A stretch of 25,157 bases of DNA from Oscillospiraceae bacterium (GTDB taxonomy: Bacteria; Bacillota; Clostridia; Oscillospirales; Oscillospiraceae). The stretch spans positions 1 to 25,157 of the forward strand of contig JAEDNR010000017.1 of the NCBI GenBank assembly GCA_016302405.1. The letters are read 5' to 3'. How positions within the stretch are numbered: position 1 is the stretch's first letter; each line of letters opens with the position of its first letter. Under the pieces are notes generated by a model. That model made no database searches. It was not told the origin of the DNA and saw only the letters and a program-made list of their open reading frames with translations. Position numbers and translations under genes: made by a program. Of the stretch, positions 14,901 through 21,293 are shown in pieces.

Positions 14901-16206
14901 GCAGGCAGAAGCAGACGAATGGGGCGTTCCAGGGACCGTAGGGGTCGCCGTACCACTGGCCGTAGCGGGTGATCCCCCGAACCGTCCCATCCGCATCCAG
15001 GCGGACATTTCGTGTGCTCTCGGTATAGCCAAGCTGGGACCGGGCAATCCGGACAAGATCCTCCGCCCGGTTTCCGGTTAGCCCATCGGGAAGCGAAGCT
15101 TCCCAATCTGCCGGTGTTTCCAGATCCGCATTTTCGTCGGGGAAGCACGCGCTTGTGTGGGTGTGTTCTTCCAGACCGCAGTCATACATCGTTTCATAGC
15201 AGGCATCGGTATGGGTGTGTCCCAAATCCGGGAGGAGGCAGTCCTGAGTGTGCTGGTGCTGCCGAATTTCTACCCTGCCGCAGACCGGCAGGAGAGCGTA
15301 GCAGCCTTCCTTGTGGTCGTGTTCCAGACCGCACACCAGCTGCCGGGAAAAGCAGCCCGCGCTGTGGATATGGGGAATGATTTCCGCTTTTCCGCAGATG
15401 AGGGTTTGCACGGCTTCCGCGTAACAGTCTTCGGTGTGGACATGGGGCTGGGTCTCCGGCTCCGTGCAGACCAGCACCCGCCTGGAGCCCATACAGCTCT
15501 CCCCGTGCGCATGGGCCTCTTCCGAGGGAAGACCGCACACAAGAATCCTTTTCTCAGAATAGCAGGCATTATCGTGGGAGTGGTTTTCGTCTTCGGAGAG
15601 GGTACAGGTCAGTTCTTTCTGCGTTGTGTAGCAGGTCTCGTCATGGGTGTGGACGGTAATGAGCTCGCCTTCTTCATAGCCGCAGACATATCCTTGCTCT
15701 TCTGCGTAGCAGTCTTCCCCATGCACATGGGAGGTTTCGCTTTCGCCTTCCTCATAGCCACAGAGCAGGACGGTTTCTGTGCGATAGCAGCTTTCGCTGT
15801 GGGTGTGTGGGGAAATCTCCGGCAGGGTGCAGACCAGATTCCCAGCACTGTCATAACAGAGGGAATCATGGTGATGGATAACAAAATCGGCATACCCGCA
15901 GATAAGATTTCCGTCCCGGTCACGGCACTGATCGGTGTGACGGTGGATTTCCAGGGGGCAGTTCAGAATCCCTGCCTCCTGCATTCCACAAACCAATACC
16001 TGGGTAACCCCGCAGGCATCCCTATGTACATGTTCTTCCTTTCCGCACAGGGGCTCTACCGCTTGGGTATAGCCGGTCAAAGGAAGCTGCCAGACGGTAT
16101 GCAAGGCAGCCGCCAGGGCAAGGGCGCAGCCCAGACCCATAAAGAAACGGCGTCTGGCCCGCCCTGCCTTACCGAATTTCAGGGATACGCAGAAAAGATC
16201 TTTCAT
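11950..16206 (-). CDS. Giant LPQTG tip-like adhesin with Cys/His array, CHAP-like and fibro-slime domains
   Basis: This 1418-aa wall-anchored protein begins with a basic N-terminus and membrane/signal helix (18-45). Residues 54-354 hold 14 short C...HxHxxxC units. Residues ~382-532 are a CHAP/NlpC-P60-like domain ('WNAPFVCFCLHYAG', 'GDLIFLDEDGDG') in which the expected catalytic Cys is Asn427 and the expected His is Arg492. An acidic Ser/Pro/Glu linker (535-625) follows, then beta-rich regions (625-1000). A fibro-slime/PA14-like domain (about 1010-1240) contains 'FFGDDDMWVFLDGRLV'. A Cna-B/DUF-type domain (1250-1378) and the LPQTGG signal (1381-1386), helix and Arg-rich tail end the protein. 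AAAAGGTGG lies just before the ATG. First in the operon and far larger than the shaft pilin, it is probably the pilus tip adhesin. The ligand is unknown. Confidence 0.93.
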   Translation of the reverse strand: MKDLFCVSLKFGKAGRARRRFFMGLGCALALAAALHTVWQLPLTGYTQAVEPLCGKEEHVHRDACGVTQVLVCGMQEAGILNCPLEIHRHTDQCRDRDGNLICGYADFVIHHHDSLCYDSAGNLVCTLPEISPHTHSESCYRTETVLLCGYEEGESETSHVHGEDCYAEEQGYVCGYEEGELITVHTHDETCYTTQKELTCTLSEDENHSHDNACYSEKRILVCGLPSEEAHAHGESCMGSRRVLVCTEPETQPHVHTEDCYAEAVQTLICGKAEIIPHIHSAGCFSRQLVCGLEHDHKEGCYALLPVCGRVEIRQHQHTQDCLLPDLGHTHTDACYETMYDCGLEEHTHTSACFPDENADLETPADWEASLPDGLTGNRAEDLVRIARSQLGYTESTRNVRLDADGTVRGITRYGQWYGDPYGPWNAPFVCFCLHYAGIGENILPYASESFAWTALLRERGLYVPAEEALESPEAGDLIFLDEDGDGNADRVGIVTKAEDGILTLIQGDLDDSAAETRLPAKDPSIKGFCPLPEQEDTPEITEPVTGEYDLEYETDTLILRVHLSAPASPEEAEPALPDASPEESSGSADEGALFSLSRDNEGTEETGENASPEPSGEEPMELSMTVTPLEEASADYLLLEDYVRENLTEDPFTLEALRIRFFTGEQAVDTANWTVTAQISPKTALLDAGLEQVQDENPAQEADLGVAFTVLQVQDTDVTAGEDAVMLAQDSQAPTLTAAVGTDGIVALAAVTANPHFTVQYYAYIDTVNTSGSVGLPIIDTDNGGTCQGGILPTNGSAPRIRQLFLENISGSVFQVATNKGTVTPVYQACDYEYIHAPNLTYFNRLYENGNYTLSEVWVLNSGSSPESTEETDWTVYTDPASLHFTNRSQSAQEDGMVLIENDAVIRLVFDTTTSSYTNAATFYDYDITDGRFYQSASTSGGTYDTQSAAGSNPVYAYTDRQGINSGSNYTGSGAKLAYGNSNAGSGLGNETWNGNSLNKFNTGSYKGCTFGIAAGLDGNGHIQYASGIDAPSLFNESTATGKTAYTGMSLTFQRDGDTYTLSGVNAGAANLNRFTHITSYASGGACDIYTNFFWPMDVVSSFGSPGHDLKFGNFKIREQRQFFGASTGTFPTVDENITNDRDHNCYFGMQYMVKFELTEDYIGPLEYYFFGDDDMWVFLDGRLVCDIGGVHSSVGEYVNLWDWLEKGSDAGSHTLSFYYTERGASGSSCYMRFTLPSVSSVTPEQNTGTLRVEKEVIGPTKEADQDTEFNFRIFFTDAAGNKLKDDYSYTRYDRDGNIVKKDLIIYDGGSFQLRDGEYIIVKYLPLGARYYVSEDETDYITSVSINAGEAVSSRDASGTITKTKEDKIHYINELEYLLPQTGGAGTRLFSLVGTLLMALPAAAECMRRRRERRVR
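15145..16047 (-). repeat. Coding repeat array: 14 Cys/His units
   Basis: This is the part of the adhesin gene coding residues 54-354. Each unit of roughly 17-27 residues ends in His-x-His-x-x-x-Cys, usually followed by Tyr, and is preceded by Cys-Gly or Cys-Thr. I count 14 HxHxxxC motifs, beginning HVHRDAC, HRHTDQC, HHHDSLC and ending HTHTDAC, HTHTSAC. The DNA is not repeated closely, so the array is old and held by selection on protein. Confidence 0.85.
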
Positions 16207-16267
16207 AAAACCACCTTTTTACCGGTTGCTTATACGATTACAAGCTCTTTAAGAACAGGAACGCGCC

Positions 16268-16380
16268 GGATCACCTGGGAAGCGCTGCCCGTGAAACGCC
16301 TTTTCCGCGTCAGCAAAGGCCGCCTTCCTTGCCGGGGCAAACCGGCCCCATAATGGGCTTTCGCCGCCAGCGCTCCGGTT
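16268..16380 (-). ncRNA. Candidate structured leader RNA upstream of the surface operon
   Basis: Read on the minus strand, GGAGCGCUG (16376-16368) can pair with CAGCGCUUCC (16287-16278), giving nine pairs with one bulged U. Several internal hairpins fit inside, including CCC-AUUAU-GGG, GCCGG-UUUGCC-CCGGC and GCCUUU ... AAAAGGC. This closes a multibranched fold between the likely transcript start (about 16384) and the adhesin ATG. I matched it to no known riboswitch. The strand is inferred from the promoter at 16391. Confidence 0.4.
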
Positions 16381-16390
16381 GAACAGGGAG

Positions 16391-16399
16391 AGTATAGCA
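16391..16399 (-). promoter_or_regulatory. Extended -10 promoter candidate for the surface operon
   Basis: On the minus strand TGC-TATACT (16399-16391) is an extended -10 element. No good -35 is present at 17 bp, as is usual for extended -10 promoters or activator-dependent ones. It predicts a leader of about 178 nt before the adhesin ATG at 16206. Confidence 0.5.
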
Positions 16400-16516
16400 T
16401 TTTACCCTCTGCCTTTTTGTCGATAACAGAGGGAAGGCAAAAATTCTGCCGTAGAAAAAAGTGACAGATTTCCCGGAGTTTCTCCCCCAAAAAGCATAAA
16501 TCGGGAAAAAGAATTG

Positions 16517-16551
16517 AAAAAACCCGGGAAACGGGCGATCCGTTTCCCGGG
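16517..16551 (-). terminator. Intrinsic terminator facing left, upstream of the surface operon
   Basis: An 11-bp perfect stem (CCCGGGAAACG with CGTTTCCCGGG) with a seven-base loop is followed on the minus strand by TTTTTT. It lies upstream of the extended -10 site. It would stop leftward transcripts entering from the GNAT region and insulate the surface operon, or act as an attenuator if a promoter lies further right. Confidence 0.7.
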
Positions 16552-16586
16552 AAATGGCTGCGTAATGAAGCGCAACCTTTTTCTTG

Positions 16587-16615
16587 TTGACAAGCTGCCG
16601 GGGATTTTTTATACT
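16587..16615 (+). promoter_or_regulatory. Strong sigma-A promoter of the GNAT gene
   Basis: A perfect TTGACA (16587-16592), a 17-bp spacer and TATACT (16610-16615) predict a start near 16622, about 25 nt before the TTG codon. The GGGGGG-containing ribosome site lies between. Confidence 0.85.
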
Positions 16616-16646
16616 GTAACCAGAGAACAAAGAGGGGGGAATTCCT

Positions 16647-17195
16647 TTGCGATACGAAAAACCGGTTGTTTTGAAGAACGGGAAGAGCTGTATTCTGCGC
16701 TCCGGCAGGGGCGACGACGCGAAAGCGGTCTGCGATATTTTCCGGAAGACCCATCAGGAGACGGACTTCCTCCTGTCCTATCCCGAGGAAGGCAGCATGA
16801 CCGAGGAAAGTGAACGGCAGTTTCTGGAAGAAAAGGAACAAAGTGACCGGGCCGTCGAAATCTGTGCTTTCCTGGACGGCCACCTGGCTGGCTTTGCGGG
16901 AATCGATGCTGTGGGCGGCAAAGAAAAAATCCGCCACCGGGCGGAATTCGGAATCAGTGTGGAAAAGGCTTACTGGGGGCTTGGCATCGGCAGGGAGCTG
17001 ACCCTGGCCTGCATAGAATGCGCGAAAAAAGCGGGCTACTCCCAGGTGGAGCTGGATGTGGTGGCGGACAACAGCCGGGCGGTTTCCCTCTACGAAAGCG
17101 TAGGCTTCCGGGAGTATGGCCGGAATCCCAGAGGATTCCGCTCCCGGGTTTCAGGCTGGCAGGAGCTTGTCCTTATGCGGCTGGAATTGGACTGA
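16647..17195 (+). CDS. GNAT-family N-acetyltransferase
   Basis: This 182-aa protein of the GNAT superfamily transfers an acetyl group from acetyl-CoA to an unidentified amine. The start is TTG: AGGGGGG lies 7 bases upstream, no ATG is available before the conserved N-terminus, and the promoter fits. The acetyl-CoA pyrophosphate-binding motif is seen as 'AYWGLGIGRELT' (about 112-123) after the strand 'HRAEFGISV'. Motif B follows as 'VVADNSRAVSLYESVGF', with the typical Asn and Tyr. Length and layout match single-domain GNATs of the RimI/PhnO-like broad group. It stands alone on the plus strand and its substrate cannot be inferred. A shared hairpin separates it from the convergent radical SAM gene. 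Confidence 0.92.
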   Translation: MRYEKPVVLKNGKSCILRSGRGDDAKAVCDIFRKTHQETDFLLSYPEEGSMTEESERQFLEEKEQSDRAVEICAFLDGHLAGFAGIDAVGGKEKIRHRAEFGISVEKAYWGLGIGRELTLACIECAKKAGYSQVELDVVADNSRAVSLYESVGFREYGRNPRGFRSRVSGWQELVLMRLELD

Positions 17196-17214
17196 GAGCA
17201 GAAAGAAGAGACAG

Positions 17215-17249
17215 CGGGCAGCACCTGTTAAAACAGGCTCAGCTGCCCG
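17215..17249. terminator. Bidirectional hairpin between convergent GNAT and radical SAM genes
   Basis: CGGGCAGC and GCTGCCCG (8 bp) enclose a second small hairpin CCTGTT / AACAGG. It sits 20 bp after the GNAT stop and overlaps the last codons of the minus-strand gene. Neither side has a clean T-run (TCTTCTTTC on the minus side), so it is only a likely terminator. Confidence 0.45.
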
Positions 17250-18094
17250 CCGTCTTCCTGGGGAAACTGCTGCATGTAGGCAAAGATTTCTCCAATATCG
17301 TGAAGAACGCTTCGTTTTTCACATTCCTCATGGAAAATCCCTATAAGGGCCTCATGATTGTCGCTGAGACATTCGTAGGCGTTCCCGTATGTTTCTATGT
17401 ATTTTTGTTTCAGTCCGGGAAAATGCCGGTCAAGGGCGGCATAGAAATATTCCCGGTCCCCGTCCCGGATCGTCGTGCCGATTCCAAAGCAGATAATTCC
17501 CTTTACTCCGGCATCAAAGCAGTATTGTAAGATACCCCGCAGATTTTCCTCGGTGTCGTTGATGAAGGGAAGCACGGGGGAAAACCAAACCACGGTTGGG
17601 ATCCCGTTCTGTGCCATGATTTTCAGAACTTCAAAACGGGCCCGGGTGGTGCATACCCTTGGCTCCAGAATCGCGCACAAAGCTTCGTCATAGGTGGTCA
17701 GCGTCATTTCCACAACGCATTTGGCCTTGGCGTTGATGGAGCGGAGCAGATCCAGATCCCGGAGGATCCGGTCGGATTTAGTCTGAACGCAGACCCCGAA
17801 ACCATACCGGTCAATGATTTCCAGGCACCGTCTTGTAAGCCTCAGCTGCTGCTCGCAGTGCATATAGGGGTCGCACATGGCCCCGGTGCTGATCATGCAG
17901 CGGCGGCGCTTGCCCCGCAGGGCCTCTTCCAGAAGCGCCGGGGCGTTCTGCTTGACTTCAATGTCTTCAAATTGGTGGGGCATCTGGTAGCAGGCAGACC
18001 GGCTGTCACAGTAAATACAGCCGTGGGTGCAGCCCCGGTAGAGGTTCATCCCGTTTTTGGACGACAGGATCCCTTTCGCGTTTACAAAGTGCAT
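17228..18094 (-). CDS. SPL-like radical SAM protein
   Basis: This 288-aa radical SAM enzyme is of the SplB/Rv2578c-like group. 'GCTHGCIYCD' gives the Cx3Cx2C iron-sulfur site (Cys22, Cys26, Cys29) that cleaves S-adenosylmethionine. 'STGAMCDPYMHCEQQ' and 'VQTKSDRILRDLDLL' match the conserved strands of this family. 'VEMTLTTYDEALCAILEP' also fits. The C-terminus ends in 'GGQLSLF', a tail often seen on DNA-associated clamp-binding proteins (QLSLF-like), which I note only as a resemblance. Spore photoproduct lyase repairs UV DNA lesions, but this broader family is mostly uncharacterised. It is transcribed divergently from the permease gene. The ribosome site is weak (AAAGGA, 13 bases away), so the start is less certain than the family. 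Confidence 0.87.
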   Translation of the reverse strand: MHFVNAKGILSSKNGMNLYRGCTHGCIYCDSRSACYQMPHQFEDIEVKQNAPALLEEALRGKRRRCMISTGAMCDPYMHCEQQLRLTRRCLEIIDRYGFGVCVQTKSDRILRDLDLLRSINAKAKCVVEMTLTTYDEALCAILEPRVCTTRARFEVLKIMAQNGIPTVVWFSPVLPFINDTEENLRGILQYCFDAGVKGIICFGIGTTIRDGDREYFYAALDRHFPGLKQKYIETYGNAYECLSDNHEALIGIFHEECEKRSVLHDIGEIFAYMQQFPQEDGGQLSLF

Positions 18095-18192
18095 GGTGCT
18101 TCGCCGTTCCTTTCCCGGAAAAACCCGGCCGGTTCCGGAATATACTTTTGATAGAATGTCCCTGTGGGGAGCAAAGAAAGGGGAGGGCTTTT

Positions 18193-19509
18193 TTGATTAT
18201 CGCGCTTGCTGTTTTTCTGATTACCTATGTTCTGATGCTGTCGCTGCCGAAGCGCCGGCACTGGATCGCCCTGGGAAGCGCAGGGGTATTCCTTGCGCTG
18301 GGCCTTGCCGGAGTGATCGACTACTCCGTTTTTACGGCATTGACGCAGATCGATTTCAATGTGCTTCTGATGATCGGCGGCACCATGGGCATCGTCACCC
18401 TGTTCATCGAAAGCCGGTATCCTGCCCGGCTGGCAGAGCTCCTGATCTCCCGCACGCCCAATGTGCAGCTGGCGGTGGCGGTGCTCGCCCTGTTCGCGGG
18501 GGTTATCAGCGCCTTTGTGGACAATGTCGCCACGGTGCTGATGGTAGCCCCGGTGGGCCTGGCAATTTCCCGGAAGCTGAAAATCTCCCCGGTTCCTGTG
18601 ATCATCGCCATTGCCGTTTCCTCCAACCTGCAGGGAGCCGCGACTCTGGTGGGAGATACCACCAGTATTCTTTTGGGGGCCTACGCCCACATGAACTTTT
18701 TTGATTTCTTCTGGATGGAGGGAAAGCCCGGTATCTTCTGGGGTGTGGAGCTGGGCGCCTTGGCATCCGCGGGGGCCCTTCTGTTCCTTTTCCGCAGGGA
18801 GAAAGCGCCGGTAAGCGCCCAGGTTCAAACCCGGGTGGAGGATTATGTCCCCGCGGGACTCTTGACGGCTCTGATTCTTTGTCTGATTGCCGCGTCCTTT
18901 CTTCCCCAGCCGGAGGCAGGCTTTCTCCGGCTGCTGTACTCCCTGCGCAGCGGACTGATCTGCACCGGCCTGTGCGCAGTGGGCGTTATCCACGCGTGCA
19001 GAAAGAGCGGCTCTTTGCGCCCCTGGAAAAAGATCCTGGCAGAGCTGGACACCCAGACGCTGCTGCTTCTTGTCGGCCTTTTTGTAGTCATCGGCGGGAT
19101 CAAGAGCGCCGGAGTGATCGGTGCCATTGGGGAGCTGTTCTGCCGGATCGCCGGGGATAACCCCTTCCGCATGTATACGCTGCTTGTGTTCGCGTCGGTG
19201 CTCCTGTCGGCATTTGTTGACAATATTCCCTATGTTGCCACCATGCTGCCCGTTGTTGCCGATGTGGCGGCGAGAATGGAGGGCGGGGCAGGGGCGCCCT
19301 ATGTGTTTTACTTTGGCCTCCTCAGCGGCGCTACCCTTGGCGGGAACCTGACGCCCATCGGGGCCTCTGCCAACATTGCCGCCATCGGTATTCTGCGGAA
19401 AAACGGAGAAACCGTTTCACTGCGGGACTTTCTTCGCATTGGCGTACCCTTTACGCTGGCCGCGGTGCTGGCAGGCTACATCTATATCTGGCTGGTGTGG
19501 GGGCCGTGA
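18193..19509 (+). CDS. ArsB/NhaD-type (ion transporter superfamily) permease
   Basis: This polytopic membrane protein of ~438 aa has about 11-12 hydrophobic segments. Two inverted halves each carry the signature 'FVDN': 'SAFVDNVATVLMVAP' and 'SAFVDNIPYVATMLP'. 'SNLQGAATLVGD' and 'LGGNLTPIGASANI' are the matching re-entrant loops. This places it in the ArsB/NhaD/CitM-like group, which exports arsenite or exchanges Na+, H+ or carboxylates; no ArsR or ArsC is nearby, so the substrate is open. I prefer the TTG at 18193, with GGGGAGGG just before it. A longer frame from TTG 18148 has no ribosome site and would overlap a likely -10 (TATACT, 18141-18146). The gene converges on the rhodanese gene with only 3 bp between them. 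Confidence 0.86.
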   Translation: MIIALAVFLITYVLMLSLPKRRHWIALGSAGVFLALGLAGVIDYSVFTALTQIDFNVLLMIGGTMGIVTLFIESRYPARLAELLISRTPNVQLAVAVLALFAGVISAFVDNVATVLMVAPVGLAISRKLKISPVPVIIAIAVSSNLQGAATLVGDTTSILLGAYAHMNFFDFFWMEGKPGIFWGVELGALASAGALLFLFRREKAPVSAQVQTRVEDYVPAGLLTALILCLIAASFLPQPEAGFLRLLYSLRSGLICTGLCAVGVIHACRKSGSLRPWKKILAELDTQTLLLLVGLFVVIGGIKSAGVIGAIGELFCRIAGDNPFRMYTLLVFASVLLSAFVDNIPYVATMLPVVADVAARMEGGAGAPYVFYFGLLSGATLGGNLTPIGASANIAAIGILRKNGETVSLRDFLRIGVPFTLAAVLAGYIYIWLVWGP

Positions 19510-19512
19510 AGC

Positions 19513-19923
19513 TTATCCCTCTGTGACGGTCTCGTAGGGCCAGTCCAGAATGCCGCCAAACTCCCGGATGTTGGTATAACCCAGCTCCAAAAGAATCTGG
19601 GCGGCGTTCTTGCTCCGCCGTCCGCTGCGGCAGTAGACAAGGATCAGAGCATCTTTGTCCGGGAGGGCTTTATCCGCTTCCTCCCGGATAGCGTAGTCGG
19701 GGATCAGCATCGCGCCGGGGATATGCCCCTGGGCGAATTCTTCCTCCGTCCTTACGTCCAGAACCACATATTCCGATTCTGTATCCATGATTTTCTTTGC
19801 TTCCTCTGCCGTGATGTTCATATATACGGCCTCCTTGTTTTCTTTTGTACTGGCGCAGGCGCACAGCAGAATGCTGAGAATACCCGCAAGGAGTATACCC
19901 CCGGTTTTCTTCGTAGTCTTCAC
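19513..19923 (-). CDS. Rhodanese-domain lipoprotein
   Basis: This 136-aa exported lipoprotein has one rhodanese domain. It starts at GTG with AAAGGA 7 bases upstream. A hydrophobic signal (8-22) ends in a lipobox 'LCAC' with Cys23 as the lipid-bearing residue. The domain covers about 37-134: 'YVVLDVRTEEEFAQGHIPGA' is the conserved opening, and the active loop 'YCRSGRRS' holds Cys98, which carries the persulfide in sulfurtransferases. Being outside the membrane, it may act in sulfur transfer or thiol redox at the cell surface. It is the last gene of the bcp-yaaA operon, 36 bp after the Imm-5-like gene. Its 3' end nearly touches the convergent permease. Confidence 0.92.
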   Translation of the reverse strand: MKTTKKTGGILLAGILSILLCACASTKENKEAVYMNITAEEAKKIMDTESEYVVLDVRTEEEFAQGHIPGAMLIPDYAIREEADKALPDKDALILVYCRSGRRSKNAAQILLELGYTNIREFGGILDWPYETVTEG

Positions 19924-19959
19924 AATACTATCCTTTCCGGATTGAAATAAATGATTCCG

Positions 19960-20535
19960 CTATTTTTCAAGAAAAGCCGCCCAGGGCTGCTGCGCCTCCT
20001 GCCAGTGGGCATTCCAGAATAGAAGCCGGTCAATATACATTCCCTTGCGCTGCTCCACGGCTGCCCGGCAGTCTGGGATGCCCATCCGGAAGACGATAGC
20101 ACTGAGCGCATACATGGGATAGCCCAGGGCGTGCCCTGCCGTGTGGACAACGGCGCAGGCCTGCCCCACTGCGTGGCAGAGGGCGATGTGCGCTTTCCTG
20201 GTGAGTTCTTTTGCAAAGCCATGGCAGTCCAGAATCTTCCGCTGGGCAAGAGGCATTTTAATATACCCGGCGGACCAATCCCGGCCGGCATTCAGAGCTT
20301 CCCGGGGACGTGTTTCCTCCGGGTATGCTTTTTCCAGTTCAGAAACGGATTGCTCCGCCAGCTCCAGTGCCCACAGCACCACGGCGCGGTGATCGGTTCC
20401 TTGCAGAAGCGCTTCCAGATCGTATAGAAAAGGGGAATCCTTGGCAAAAAGCACTTGGTTTTTCCGTTTCAGACGGGCCGCCGGTTCGTCTATCCGGTCT
20501 GCGGGAATGCTGTCGTGGTTTTCCTTTGGATTCAT
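19960..20535 (-). CDS. Imm-5-like putative immunity protein
   Basis: This 191-aa, largely alpha-helical cytoplasmic protein resembles the 'putative immunity protein' (Imm-5-like) family of gut Firmicutes. 'DHRAVVLWALELAE', 'AYPEETRPREALNAGRDW' and 'CHAVGQACAVVHTAGHALG' are its recognisable blocks, including the conserved Pro-Arg-x-Ala helix and a His/Cys-containing helix. No toxin gene is adjacent, so an immunity role is only the family label. It is coupled to yaaA by an ATGA overlap and is followed 36 bp later by the rhodanese gene. That places it inside a peroxide/thiol operon rather than a polymorphic toxin locus. A stress or small-molecule role is equally possible. Confidence 0.7.
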   Translation of the reverse strand: MNPKENHDSIPADRIDEPAARLKRKNQVLFAKDSPFLYDLEALLQGTDHRAVVLWALELAEQSVSELEKAYPEETRPREALNAGRDWSAGYIKMPLAQRKILDCHGFAKELTRKAHIALCHAVGQACAVVHTAGHALGYPMYALSAIVFRMGIPDCRAAVEQRKGMYIDRLLFWNAHWQEAQQPWAAFLEK

Positions 20536-21293
20536 AGCCGTTCTGCTCCCTTTTCTTCTTTCAGGAATACAAATTCCTTTTCCCGGGACAGTTCTTCGTG
20601 GTACCGGAAGCCCAGCCGGTCAAAGGCGATGGCATCCTCCGGCTGCTGTGCCTTTGTTTCCGCCAGAAAGCGCACCATCTCCCCCCGGGCCATTTTGGCA
20701 AGGGTACCTTTCTGGATAATTTTTCCGTTTTTCCGCTCTGCGAATATACAGGTCACAAAGTGGTCCCCGGGTTTCAGGAATGGGAAAACGCACCGGGCAT
20801 ACTCCTGGGACGCAAGGTTCAGAATCACCCGGTCTTCCTCTGTTACCTGCCGGTAGAACCGGTCGCCCCAGAAGCCGTACAGGTCTTCATGGCCGGAAGT
20901 CACGAGTTTTGCCTGCATTTCCAGGCGGTAGGGTGTGATCCCGTCAAAGGGCCGTAAAACCCCATAAAACCCGGACAGAATGAAAAGATGCCCCTGGATA
21001 TAGTCCAGACAGTCTTGCGTGAATACGCCGGGGGCCATGTACCGGTATTGGATCCCCTCATAGGAAAGAATGGCGGGTGTCAAATTCTGCCGCAGCTCCA
21101 TTTGGGCAAACCGTTCATAATTCAGTTTCGCAATCTGGTCGTTGCATTTCCACAGGGCCTTGGCTTCTTCATAGGGAAGACGCTGAATGGTTTCTTTCAG
21201 TTCTTCCGCCTGTTCCAGGAAAACAGGAAGCGCTTTCCAGGCAAGACCGTCATCCGTAACCATCTTTTTCGCCGGGGAGATGATGATCTTCAT
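20532..21293 (-). CDS. yaaA: Peroxide stress protein YaaA (UPF0246)
   Basis: This 253-aa full-length YaaA-family protein opens with the hallmark 'MKIIISPAKKM' and later has 'GVLRPFDGITPYRLEMQ', 'LVTSGHEDLYGFWGDRF' and 'LNLASQEYA'. In E. coli YaaA lowers free iron and protects DNA and protein from peroxide damage; it binds DNA junctions in vitro. Its ATG shares a base with the bcp stop (TAATG), so translation is coupled, and the next gene overlaps by 4 bp. Its place behind a thiol peroxidase gives a clear oxidative-defence operon. Family assignment is secure. Confidence 0.95.
   Translation of the reverse strand: MKIIISPAKKMVTDDGLAWKALPVFLEQAEELKETIQRLPYEEAKALWKCNDQIAKLNYERFAQMELRQNLTPAILSYEGIQYRYMAPGVFTQDCLDYIQGHLFILSGFYGVLRPFDGITPYRLEMQAKLVTSGHEDLYGFWGDRFYRQVTEEDRVILNLASQEYARCVFPFLKPGDHFVTCIFAERKNGKIIQKGTLAKMARGEMVRFLAETKAQQPEDAIAFDRLGFRYHEELSREKEFVFLKEEKGAERL

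Noticed and set aside
15145..16047. CRISPR-like regular repeats
   Set aside because: Periodicity is at protein level only; the DNA units differ and have variable length.
15157..16353. Long plus-strand open frame (398 codons) opposite the Cys/His array
   Set aside because: It is a shadow of the repeated His/Cys codons on the other strand; its start lacks a ribosome site and it shows no family motif.
16268..16384. c-di-GMP-I riboswitch ahead of the pilus operon
   Set aside because: The plus strand has GGGGCAAACC, but the order and spacing of the other conserved blocks do not fit on either strand.
18148..18192. Upstream TTG start for the permease
   Set aside because: It has no ribosome site and lies at the likely transcript start; the TTG at 18193 follows GGGGAGGG.
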